Shown here: piece after piece, positions 1 through 10,150 of the stretch
Numbering within the stretch: position 1 is the first letter of the stretch
Layout of the letters: every line of letters starts with the position of its first letter
Made by a program: the position numbers and the translations under genes
Notes under the pieces: model-generated
Told to the model about the DNA's origin: nothing
Databases searched by the model: none
Seen by the model: the letters and a program-made list of their open reading frames with translations, nothing else
DNA from: Dipteronia dyeriana
Taxonomy: Eukaryota; Streptophyta; Magnoliopsida; Sapindales; Sapindaceae
NCBI GenBank assembly: GCA_032871835.1
Contig: CM065297.1
Location: 36,891,098 to 36,955,097, forward strand
Length of the DNA stretch: 64,000 nucleotides
Direction: 5' to 3'

Positions 1-572
1 AAGCACTCAACATAGAAGATAATGATCAACAAATTCTGTGGAAATACTAGACATATGAATGAATGCACATAATCAAATGATGTCTAGTCAATCATGCATA
101 ATAATACATTTAAATCATGTAAAGGATGTTCAACTTTAATTACGACCTAAATACATGCATAGATCTAAAACTTGTAAAGCAAGATATGATCATTTAAGAA
201 CATAGAACAAGTTTCATTCACATATACACAAACACACTAAAATCATGTGACAAAGTCATTTACATTAAAGCAGAAGTTCTAGAGCATATTATATATTCAT
301 AGATTCAACAAAGTACAAGAATAGCTCAGAAGAACATGAACACATGTATTATAGAGAGAAATCGGCCAAGAGAGCTTAATACATGTGAGGAACTATTTTT
401 CACAAAATCAATCAAGCAATGATCATCAGATAGTCCTAGATTCAAAGCTAGCACAATACAATCCCAAACATGTGAGAACATAGGTAAAATCAAAACCTAA
501 CTCAACATGTGAGATTTCAATTGAAACTTAATATAGCTTTAATGGAGTTTAAAACTCAAATCAAAACAATCA

Positions 573-634
<62 letters not shown>

Positions 635-1795
635 TAAAGAAGACAACCAAAGGCAATTGGTAAAGTTTTAAAAGAAAAACTTTAGGAGAAAAACAATACC
701 TAGTAAACTTGATGCAGTCCAGTTTTTTAGAGGATAGACTCCAAAAACAGAAGTAAAATGAATTGAAACCTTAAAAGATAGAGGACGTGTAGATAAACAC
801 TCTCAACTTTGAATCACTCAAATCAGAGTTCAAACGAAGAAGTTAGAGTGTTCGGAAGGGGGGGAATTTTTGAGAGAAAATTTCTACACTCAAAGTTTGA
901 ATCTCTTTTTCAAAATGAAATGTGAGAGGGAATGGATATATAAAGGAGAGGCAAAAGAAAAACAAGTGAAATGTCTAAAGAGAAAAGAAAGCACCAAGCA
1001 CACTTGCTGTCTGAGATGGCACATGGGCATCTCGGGGCAGCAAGCATTCTTGCCTTAGATGGCCACATGCCATCTTGGGAAAGAGTTCTTGGTTGCATTT
1101 ATTTTCCTTATGCACTCCCTTAGAGTTCTTCTACTGTTCTCTAACCTCTGAACTTAGAATTCAAATCTGTTTACGGATTACAAACTATAACTCTCTCACG
1201 AACATGAAAATATAATATACTCAGCCTAGAAAAAAAGAATTTGACTCGATATACAAATATGAAGACAATGTATGCAATATGACTGGAAAGTTTCATATCT
1301 TTTGACTTAGAACTTGAAATCAATAGTATGAGTAAACGAAATGACTGGAACTCAATAAAGAAGGATTTAAGACTAAAATCAAGTTCAATATCCATTTTTT
1401 ACAAACAAATACACATAAAAACACATTTCACACAAGAATACAAATTACATAGAAATAGTCTTCAATCATGCATTTTCCAAAACATGTTACTTTCATACCA
1501 ATGCATGAGCATTCAACTTCAAGTGTGTGAATATGTTATAAATGGGGCACAACGATGCAGGGACACATATGTATAAATTGTGTGTGTGCGCTTAAGCCTT
1601 GAAAGAGAAAAGAAAGGTTTAAATATACCTTTGTAGAACCATGAAGCATTCCCTCTCTTTGAAGACTTGAACTTGCTTTGACTAGTTGTTATTTCTTCTT
1701 TGAAGCTTGAATCATAAAGAAATAAACAACTAAATCATTACAAGCAAACATCATTTTGATATGAAATTAATGCCAACACACTCTAAAACCTGACA
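1..1795 (-). mobile_element. SIRE-like Copia 3' LTR, cut by window edge
   Basis: This stretch matches the solo LTR at about 30,130-31,936 along almost its whole length, for example in the stretches around the clear-cut end where both finish in aca. It ends in tgaca at 1795 and is followed at once by a polypurine tract read on the minus strand, so it is the 3' LTR of an element running right to left. Its other end lies outside the window. It carries a long AC/AT microsatellite that the solo copy lacks. The SIRE-like assignment is an inference from the solo copy's start, which carries the ctagaagggg...gggtgaatagg block also seen in the SIRE-type LTR at 59,037, and from the coiled-coil frame next door. 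Confidence 0.8.
575..634. repeat. (AC)n(AT)n microsatellite
   Basis: About 40 bp of AC dinucleotides followed by about 20 bp of AT dinucleotides inside the LTR. The homologous place in the solo LTR (about 30,705-30,720) holds only a few such dinucleotides, so the expansion happened in this copy or was lost in the other. Confidence 0.95.
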
Positions 1796-2502
1796 ATTAG
1801 CCCCATCCTTTTGAAAAAGTCCTCATTGATCTCTTCTAGCTCTTTCAAGGGTGAACTATTTTTGGCTTCAAGGCTCTTCATTTGCATTTCTACCTCCTTG
1901 TTCTTTTTATAAATGTATTCTATCTTCTTCTAGAGGGTACCATTCTCCATCTTAGCCAATTCAATCTCAAAGGTGAGCTTCTTGCTTCCTTGTTCAAGCT
2001 TATCAACTTTCACCTTTGCTATATTGAAGGCCTCTTCCTTTTTGCTAAGTTCTTCTTTTACTTCTTTGAGGGCATTGTCTTTTTGTTCAAGATCCATCTC
2101 TCTCTTAATTGCTAGCTTCGCTAGACCTTCCAAAGTCTTCAAGGTGACTTTCTTTTCCACTTCACGTCTCTCTATTCATTCTTCCGAAACATTGTTCTTG
2201 TTAGAGACTTCTCTTTTCTTCTTCCCGATTGTACTATTTTCCGCTCTAAGTGATTTTACCTCAAGTACGAGCTTTTTGTTTAGCTCTTAGAGTTTTTCTA
2301 TCTCTGACACTCTCGAGGCTTCTTTGCTTTCTAGCTCTTTCTAGAGATGCACCTTCTTCTCAGTTTCTTCCCTAATGACTTCTTTTTATCGGGAGGCTTC
2401 TACTATCTTCTCTTGAAGTGCTTCATTCTTTTTCTATAAAAACCTTACTTTCGAAGCTGCTTATTTGAGGATATCTATTAACTCATTGTTCATCTTCAGC
2501 AT
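1783..2502 (-). pseudogene. Coiled-coil reading frame of SIRE-like element, broken
   Basis: One minus-strand frame stays in register for about 239 codons from an ATG at 2502 to a stop inside the LTR at 1783. It is very rich in Lys and Glu with heptad-like Leu/Ile spacing, typical of a long coiled coil. The frame holds seven premature stops and no evident frameshift. Each stop (TAA, TAG or TGA) is one C-to-T change away from CAA, CAG or CGA. SIRE-type Copia gag proteins carry a coiled coil between the capsid-like part and the last zinc knuckle, and SIRE elements can also have a coiled coil in the extra ORF before the 3' LTR. Which one this is cannot be told from the sequence. Upstream coding parts are missing. 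Confidence 0.6.
1796..1815 (-). promoter_or_regulatory. Polypurine tract of the SIRE-like element
   Basis: On the minus strand the bases next to the LTR read CAAAAGGATGGGGC, a purine-rich plus-strand primer. Its place right beside the LTR end fixes the element's orientation as right to left. Confidence 0.75.
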
Positions 2503-3708
2503 CATGTCTCATTCATCCTCAAGGCTACTTCATTTGAGATCATTGACAAGTGTCATGTATATGTAAAATAGCTTGTCAAACAAAATTTATAAAACCGCAA
2601 CAATGCCATAAAAGTTTATAAAACTAGTACAATGGCAAGTTGGTGTCGTCCATGGGGAAATTGGAATTAAATGGCTAAAACTAGTTAACTAATATTAAAC
2701 TAAAACAATGCAAGGAAAAGTAAATAAATGGTTTGGGTTTTAAAGAGTTGGTAGTATGCAAACTACAATTATGTAAATTAACCTAACATGGCACTAATGT
2801 TAATGCGAAATGTGTGTTAAAATATGATGGTCAATACTAGGGAGTTGATAGATCCAACAAGCAAACATTGTGCATATTGGTAATTAACATGAATGCACAA
2901 TAATCTACTATAACCAATGTAGAGGGTATAGAATTGGTTGTATATCCCTTATGGGTTTTCAATCTAGAGGGTATAGTTTTGGCCACCCAAAAGTGATTGT
3001 TCATGAATGTACATCTATCAAAATGAGGGACTAATCTCATTATAAATTCACCAACCTAGAGGGTGTAGAATTGGTGCTTATTCTCTCACAAGCAACTAAC
3101 CTAGAAGGTATATAATTGGTAACCCATTTCAGATTATATAGAAATTGAGATTAATTTGTCCGAATTTCACTTGAGGAGGGTACTCTTGTTCAATCCTCCC
3201 TTTCAAATAAGATTAAGACAATCCAATAGAAGTTATACCCAATTCCCTACTAAAATAATTCCTCAAACAATTTGTAAAGAAAGGTTGCTACAATCTAAAA
3301 CAATCTATTCTTGAAATCATCTAAAATAATGAATAGAACATATGTGACAAATTTATAAAGTTGATAAGGCTCAATACATCCCAATATTCACAAATGCATC
3401 ACATCAATCCCCTAGTGGGATGATTAGCTACTCATGACAAACACAATAAAATAATAAGGAGAATATAGATAGAGAAGACCCATATGTAGACTCCTCCTTC
3501 CTTAAAGCTTGACGCCAATTCTCCAAGTGTCTTTGAGTAAATAATGATCTAGGATGGTTACATTTTATGGGGAATGTTTAGAAATCTAGGTTAGTATTTA
3601 GAGATGAGAGAAAGAGGAGAATATAGGTGTAAGAGATGATAGAGAGATCTCTGATGATTCCTTTTTGAAAAGAGAATATAATATAAGGTCTGATAATGGT
3701 GATTTGAC
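2503..3708. other. Unassigned repeat-like DNA
   Basis: No convincing coding frame. It includes an 8-bp inverted repeat (ttgacaag at 2543 and cttgtcaa at 2572) and, at about 2640-2665, a ttggtgtcgtccatgggga stretch that looks like a decayed retrotransposon primer site. A set of four related motifs follows at 2919-3119. The last 5 bases (ttgac, 3704-3708) form the left target duplication of Copia-2. The stretch is probably the remnant of another retroelement, but I cannot name it. Confidence 0.5.
2919..3119. repeat. Four copies of a ctagagggtatagaattggt motif
   Basis: Related motifs of about 20 bp start at 2919, 2964, 3055 and 3101. The spacings of 45, 91 and 46 bp fit a period of about 45.5 bp with one copy lost near 3010. 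This is probably a decayed minisatellite. Confidence 0.6.
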
Positions 3709-3796
3709 TCTTGGGATTATGCTCGATAGCAAGAGTGTAATAATGTATTTGACAATCTTTTCATATTAATAAAAGTAATTTTTATTTTAACAAATC
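3709..3796 (+). mobile_element. Copia-2 5' LTR remnant (first 88 bp)
   Basis: Matches the first 88 bp of the Copia LTRs at 15722, 22948, 28158 and 50385. It shares the variants ttgggatt and aatgtatttgac with the LTR at 28158, not with Copia-1, so it is best read as the start of Copia-2's 5' LTR. Its left flank ttgac matches gtgac at 36517-36521, just after the Copia-2 3' LTR, at 4 of 5 bases, which supports a target duplication. The rest of this LTR, gag, protease, integrase and most of reverse transcriptase are missing at the junction with the long-LTR Gypsy. Confidence 0.7.
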
Positions 3797-6599
3797 CCGA
3801 GCATGTCTCTAGACTGTTACTAGGCCGGTGTCTCTTCTCCGCTTGAATGGGGACATTCATCGCCCTAGCGAGCTACCTTAAGCCCGATCTACCTCTCTGG
3901 TTAGTCTCCTCAATAGTAGCAGCTCCTTCCTTCTTAGTCACATTGCTTGGTTGAAGGACGAGTCATCATCCCCTAATGCCGCTACTTTGGAGCCAGCTCT
4001 CACCACTTTGGTCGGATCAGCTTCAATCAACCTTGACCTCCATCTCCTCAGTTAGATCAATCAAGATCTCTCCTACCTCTCTTACCTCTCCTACCTTGGG
4101 GACTTTGAGATACGTTCTACCATAGTATGGCCTAGCATGAATATGGAGATGGACAACATGTCCTCCTCATCATCAGTGCACCTCTCAACTCTCTATGATC
4201 TCCTTCAGAGCGGTCCTTACAAGGCACAGAACATGGATTCGAGTCTCTCTATATCATATGCAAACTGCATCTGCTCTCTATCTACCTGCATCTTAGTTGT
4301 GATTACCTCAGCTCAAGTCATGGCTTTGCTCAAGACAAGCACTCCCCTCAATATCTTGATCATTTCCTCATTGGTCTGCTCAAGCTCGACTTTAGCAGCA
4401 ATAACCTGCTCCTAAAAAGCATCATATCGGTGGCTTGGCTCCATTCACACCTAGCCATTTAGCGCTCTAGTAAGCCACAAAAATCCTGGTTCATTCGAGA
4501 TTAGCCCGAAGGCTTCCCATATTCAGTAAGGCCTCCTACATGCTTGAGTAAGCCTTTGGAGCAACAGCAGCACCACTGCAAGTGAGCTACCGTGGTCCCG
4601 ATCCATATCCCATATTAGTTTCATCGACGGTGACAGCTTCTTCATCCCTAGTCATGCTGCTTGGGTAGAGGTAGAACCATCATCCTCTAGCACTACTACC
4701 TCGGAGCCAGCTCCATCACCTTTGTTGTGTCAGCCTGAATCCGCTCGGTCCATTATCTCTTCAGCTGGATTGATCGAGACCTCTTCCATCTCTACGGCTT
4801 CAGTATGGACCTCCCATTCCTTGGTAAGGTCAATCTAGATTTTTACCTCCTTGATAGATTCAAACGAACAGATATGTAGGTTTGAAGCTCCACCTACATC
4901 CCTAACCTCTGCAGCAGCCCACATCTGCCAGACCAGTTCGGACCTCTATTTCCTTGAAAGGATCAAACTAGACCTTTACTTTGGATGATTCTGATGGAGA
5001 GGTAGGCAGGCTTGGAGCCCCCATGCATCTACATCAGCAGGGGACTTCAAGGTAGTTCCTACCCCAATACGACTAGACATGAAACTAGAATTGGGAACCA
5101 AGTTCTCCTTATCACCTACTCACCCATCATCTCAAGAAGGTCCTGGTTCAATCGGAGTGGACCTAGGTAACTCTCAGTTTTCTCTACGATCTAATCAAGG
5201 TATCCATCCTCCAATGATGATCATGTCTGTGGGAAGAAGAGCTCGAGATGCCTAGCAAGCACCACAGAAGCGTCCTTCAACAAATGAAGCACCCATCTTG
5301 GCTTCAAAGGGAGCCACACTGCCATGCAGAGTTTAAACCACTCCCTCAAGAGTTTATCTCCTCATTCAGAGCAATCCTCGCTTGGCACAACACATGGACC
5401 TGAGTCTCTCCAGATCATATGCATGTTGGATCCACTCCCAAGTTAGCTGCACATTAGCCATGGTTGCCTCATTTCTTGCCATATTTTTATTCAGAACAAC
5501 TGCGCCCCTCACTACCGAGGTCAGCTCCTCTTCCTTTTGGTTTGACGTCACCTAAGAGAGTAGTTTTCTCTATCCGAAGCATCTACTTCTGGATCAACTG
5601 GGGCTCACCTGCCATATAAACAACCAACTCAGTTATGGCCTTTATTTGAGGGAGAAGCTCTTTCTTCAGAATGATCCTCTACTTTACAATGGGATTTCGA
5701 GCCAGGGTCTGCTTCAGCAACCCAAGACTTACCAGCTACGATGGGAACATACATAATCATCTTAACAGCTTTCTTCTTAATCCCCTCCCTTTTCCGTCCA
5801 TCAATGACTCTTAAGTCAAAGGGAGGAAGTAGAGCCAGTTCTACTTGGAAGGCTGTGAATAAGTATCCATCCTCCTTGGCTTGCATGAGCTTGACCTTAG
5901 CAGCATCAGCTTACTCCTGAAGATTATCATACTGATGGCTTATCTCTATTTATACTGGCCTTTCCAATGCCCTAGTAAGCCATCGATGTCCCAATCCATT
6001 CGTGGAGCACCCAGAGGATCTGATTATTTCAAAATGGAGTCCCGAGCTCCATTACGATTGTTGAACGCTCTAATCTACCCCAAACGGATTTCCAAAACAG
6101 TTACATCAGTTGGAGACTTGGGCTCGTTATTCTCTCCAGTAACCATGTGGAAGGGGCAAGGACCACAACGTGGGGCGATCTCTCCCAGTGATTGGTTTAC
6201 AATAAAAAGCGTATTTTAAGAAAAGTTAGTCTACAATCTGCACCTATAACACAGATCATCTCAAGAGATTCTACTCATGAAAAGGCTTTTAGAGCAAGGC
6301 TGGTTATCAACCGATACCACCTTGCATTGATACAACTCTGTATCGGCTCACCATGAGTTTGCATCTCCTTCTATTTTTGTCTCCGTCATAGTTCTCCTAT
6401 GATCACCATTTTCTCACGATAGAGATACCCTAGACCAGATCAAATCCCTCAGAAGGATTGCCATTACCGGAAGAGCTACACCGCACTCTTAATGCCTTGG
6501 ACTGGATAAAATCCTTCTAGAAGGATCGCCATCACCAGGAGAGCTACATAGCCCTCTTGATACCCTGGACTTGACAAATCCCACCAGAAAGAACGCCAT

Positions 6600-6900
6600 G
6601 GTATTTCAAAAATGATAGCCTCGAGACAAGGAAATAGCTAGATAGCACTTTTGATGCCTCAGTCGGGCACACCCCAAGCCAAGAAAGGTCTGAGTGTAAG
6701 AGCATAGTTGCCATCCAGATCTCAAAACCAGGGATTTATCGGGGAAGCCACCTCATCACCCCTGATGCCTTGGTCGGGTGACCTCCCCCAAGAAGGATCC
6801 GAGTGTAAGTGAATAGTTGTCATTCAGATCAAAATACCAGGATATAGCTAGATAGTGCTCCGGATACCTTAGTCGGGTGACCTTCCCTATGATAGATCTG
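6600..6900 (+). repeat. About 100-bp tandem units in 5' LTR (3 clear copies)
   Basis: Units with the core ccttggtcgggtgacc...aagaaggatctgagtgtaag and then catagttgccatccagatc occur at about 6656, 6769 and 6870, with weaker relatives just upstream. The 3' LTR carries eight of them. Confidence 0.75.
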
Positions 6901-8130
6901 AGCGTAAGAGCATAGTTACTTGCTAGATCACGAGATCAAAAGAAACCAAAAGATCATCCTGCTGCCTTGGCCAGGCCAATCCTTCTAGAAAGGATCTAGA
7001 TGGCATAGATGCCTACCAGGATCATTTCGCCTGCTTGTCTAAGTACCGTGATTCTTGGAAAAGGAACTCTAGGTTCCCATATTAACCACAGAAGCTTCAT
7101 CCGACATGATCGAGCAATACGGAATGAATAGTACCCCGGTTCACTAAGCCAATCACTGGGAACAATACTGGTTACCAATAAAAAGGGTCAAGCAAAATTC
7201 TTCCTGTAGTACAAGATCAAGACTCCAACCCCAAATACTTACCGGTGTTCAAGTCAGAGGGGACTTCTGTTAATAGCAAAATTTGGCTAGGGACCAAAGA
7301 AGAATTTTCCACTTCCCAGCCTTTCTGCAAAGGTCCAAATTCGGCCTTATATGACGGGGTATTAAGGTCCCCGAGGTCGAGCTACCACGCGATCTTACAG
7401 GAGCAAGGCGAGGCTACTCATATCATCTGAGCATCTCGCACGTGTCCAAGCTTACCAAATAAAGCCTGACAAGACTGCGTCAAGGTCCTTATACCAGGAT
7501 AAAAACCCAAAACTAGGTCGACATGAAAGGACCTGGTCCCCCGATATCAAAATATCTCGTGACACTCTCCTATAGCTTTCTACTATCTCTACTTTCACTT
7601 GGAAACCTTCAAGGTGCCGAACTTGTCTTACAAAGGCCCTCCTACCTCGTCGAGGTATAATCTCGATCTGTCCGAGCATAAAAGGAATAAGCCCGTAAAG
7701 CCTCATCGTCACCAAAAGCCCCAGGATCCATTGTAGGTCCTGGCATGGTTAAATCAAGTAGCAAGAGCAGTACACGAGCGTACCTCTTCACCCTTTTAGA
7801 AGCAAGCCAAGGCCACCCGTTTATGGCGAACACCCTATCAAGGCTTGCCAGCCAAGCTTCGCTACCCAGTCGGATTCCAGCACGGTCAAATCGAGCTCCA
7901 CCGAAAGCTTTGTAAGGACGAATCAAGCTCCAAACAACCAGACTGGTACCTTAAGGTATCTTGCCCTCAGATCGATACCCAAGACTGGGATACCAGCTTC
8001 GGGACCCAGCCAGGGTGTCCCTTCTTACGTAAGGTAGGAAGAGTAATATCAGTAAGGTACCGCGCCACTAGAATATTGAACTAGAGTTCTTTTTCAAGAG
8101 AGAAGGTTGACTTTCATGATTACCATTAAT

Positions 8131-8213
8131 GAGGTCAACCGTATTAATAGAGGTAGTCAACCCTATTTAAGGAGGTCAACCGTATTAATGGAGGTAGTCA
8201 ACCCTATTAATGA
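8131..8213 (+). repeat. 41-bp tandem units in 5' LTR (2 copies)
   Basis: Two copies of a unit built as gaggtcaaccgtattaat followed by ggaggtagtcaaccctatt. The 3' LTR has three. Confidence 0.8.
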
Positions 8214-8841
8214 CATGATCAACGTAATTAATAAAAGAATATTCAACTCTTTAATGACCACCATTAGTGAAAGAGTCCACAGAGGAAACAAATACCTTTT
8301 CCTCCAATATATCCTCTACAACCGATTATTGGGGTCAACTATAACAGAAAAACCCGCCTATCAAGGAAGGAAGAGTCCGAAGAGGAAACAATCATATCTT
8401 CTCCAAGATATTAGCTACAAGCCGATCAACTACTTTAAAAGAAGAATCGTATTCGATAAGGGAACAAAGACTAATTGAAAAGTCCTGGACTTGCACGCCC
8501 AGGTAGTCACCATGTATAAACATGCTTGTAAAAGGAATATTGAGGGGTCTCCGATCGATGACAGAAGATGCTAAAATACATGCTCCAAGACAGACTCAAT
8601 ATTCGACGTCTGAGATCTGATAACACATGGCTGAGATCGCCCATATCATTTCTAATCTTAAAAACAACTAGCCCTAGGCATGTCTACATGCTTCGTTCAA
8701 AGTTCTCTCAACATCATTATTGTATGTGTACCCCGACCAAGAAAATACTGGTATCGGTAAACACTTATTGTTGTAAGCTCCCCGAAGCAAATACGTTGTA
8801 CAACTTTGACATCTTTGTAACCTTCTCGAAGCATCGCAAGA

Positions 8842-8849
8842 TATAAATA
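8842..8849 (+). promoter_or_regulatory. Candidate TATA box of the giant LTR
   Basis: Sequence tataaata, conserved in the 3' LTR at 26767-26774, about 0.5-0.8 kb from the LTR end. An earlier tataaaagg at 25563 in the 3' LTR is cataaaagg in this copy. The choice between them is an inference. Confidence 0.4.
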
Positions 8850-9611
8850 TACAAGGAAGGGTATTCCTCCTTCCTCTGGATACTACCAAGGGGTTTTTCA
8901 GCATGTGATCACTCGTGATGCTTTTTCCCCCCTTGGTCAGTCCACCTCCATCTACATAAGACTTGTGTTTTTCCTATTATCTACTGTATTACGCATGTGT
9001 GTATGCGGGCTAGGTACCGACCCCATTGGTCCTAGCTCTCTAATCTTTCTTACATGAGATCGGGAAACAAAAACGAAGACCTAAGGAATCGAATCTAGAT
9101 TCCTACCTCGCTGGGCCTAACACTCTTATCTTCTCATCTACAAGCCAAATTCGCACATCAAGATAAAGAGAAACCACCCAGACCAGTTCGAAAGGAGTCG
9201 AGGAGCTCTCCCTTATCCTCTCTATGGAAAAAATCGAGCTCTTCGACACCGGAGCTAGATAAGCCCCCCTTCTTACTTGCTATCGAGGTTAGGGTATTAT
9301 AGAAAGCAATCGGGCTCCAAAACCAGGCTCTGGGTACCAGGACGGGCTCTGACCCTGACCAAGGAACAAGGTCCAGGATCACCCCCTTCGTACCAGCAAG
9401 GGAACCTCGAGCTCCCCAGATATACTTCATAAGCACGAAGCCCGACATGCGGGATGAATTGTCTCCTACCTACTTTTTCATCCTCATTCATATTCATACA
9501 AGATCACCAAGGTACCAAAGGTACCAACCCCGGCCACCAACTCAATGGTAGTGGTCTCGAGGGTGTTAATCAAGATTTTCCACCTAGTGAGAAATTTTTG
9601 TTAACACTTTC

Positions 9612-9629
9612 TGGCGCCGTCTGTGGGAA
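9612..9629 (+). promoter_or_regulatory. Primer-binding site (tRNA-Asp-like)
   Basis: tggcgccgt followed by ctgtgggaa lies five bases after the LTR end. The first nine bases are complementary to the 3' end of plant tRNA-Asp as I recall it; the rest differs from a perfect match. The same tggcgccgtctgtggg string is common after LTRs of Tat-like plant Gypsy elements. Confidence 0.75.
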
Positions 9630-10150
9630 GTTTCCACACCCTTTTTGAAAGCCTTTATGTCTTTACATGAGTATCATTATACTATAGAGGTAACATATTC
9701 ATTACTCATGGAATATCATTTACTGTATACGATGTCTTTTTTCCATACTTGTCTATTTCGCCTATGCATCGCATGCGGTGCTCATTTTTTTATTATTTAA
9801 CGAGTTTGGTTCATTGTGGAGCAAGTATGGTACGTGGGATTCCTGGTGGAACCAATTCATTATACTACTCCTATGAAGCGAACAACTGCAATACAGTAGC
9901 TCCCCGTTTGAAGATCTCCTATATAACTGAACCATTCTGATACATCGAGAGCTCTTATATAGTAGAACTGCACCTCTCATACTTTTTTACAGAAGATTTG
10001 CTCTGCTACCAGTAGACCTTTTATCCAGTAGATCAGTTGGACTTGCACTTGGTCATACGGGACCCTTCATGTCACCGTATCCGCCCTTCAGAATCTCTTA
10101 GGTAGCGGTAGCAGGTCGACTCATGAATCTAAGAAGCCAACTCAGCTGTG
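9630..10150. other. Leader of long-LTR Gypsy, no gene
   Basis: Sequence between the primer site and the tandem array. No gag, protease or pol similarity is visible in any frame. In a full element the gag-pol ORFs would sit here; they are completely absent. Confidence 0.6.

Larger units (their letters stand above)
3797..9606 (+). mobile_element. Giant 5' LTR (about 5.8 kb) of non-autonomous Gypsy
   Basis: This block is repeated in direct orientation at 12,084-15,721 plus 25,423-27,273. It ends in gttaaca, five bases before a primer-binding site, while the second copy ends in the same ttaaca and meets unrelated DNA. That is the pattern of a 5' and a 3' LTR. The left edge is uncertain, because Copia-2 sequence abuts it and this LTR may be truncated. 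Relative to the 3' copy it holds about 695 bp extra (5336-6030) and about 240 bp extra (8944-9186), both with short matching bases at the breakpoints. Short open frames inside are not conserved between the two LTRs in a coding manner, so I call no genes. Lineage (Tat type) is inferred from the primer site and the 3' tandem repeats. Confidence 0.8.

Noticed and set aside
1783..2502. Envelope gene of a SIRE element
   Set aside because: Only a coiled coil is visible; no signal peptide or membrane segment can be shown, and the gag coiled coil is an equally good explanation.
7642..8478. Several open frames of 80-120 codons inside the giant LTR
   Set aside because: They overlap on both strands, resemble no family, and the matching places in the other LTR have different frames and stops.
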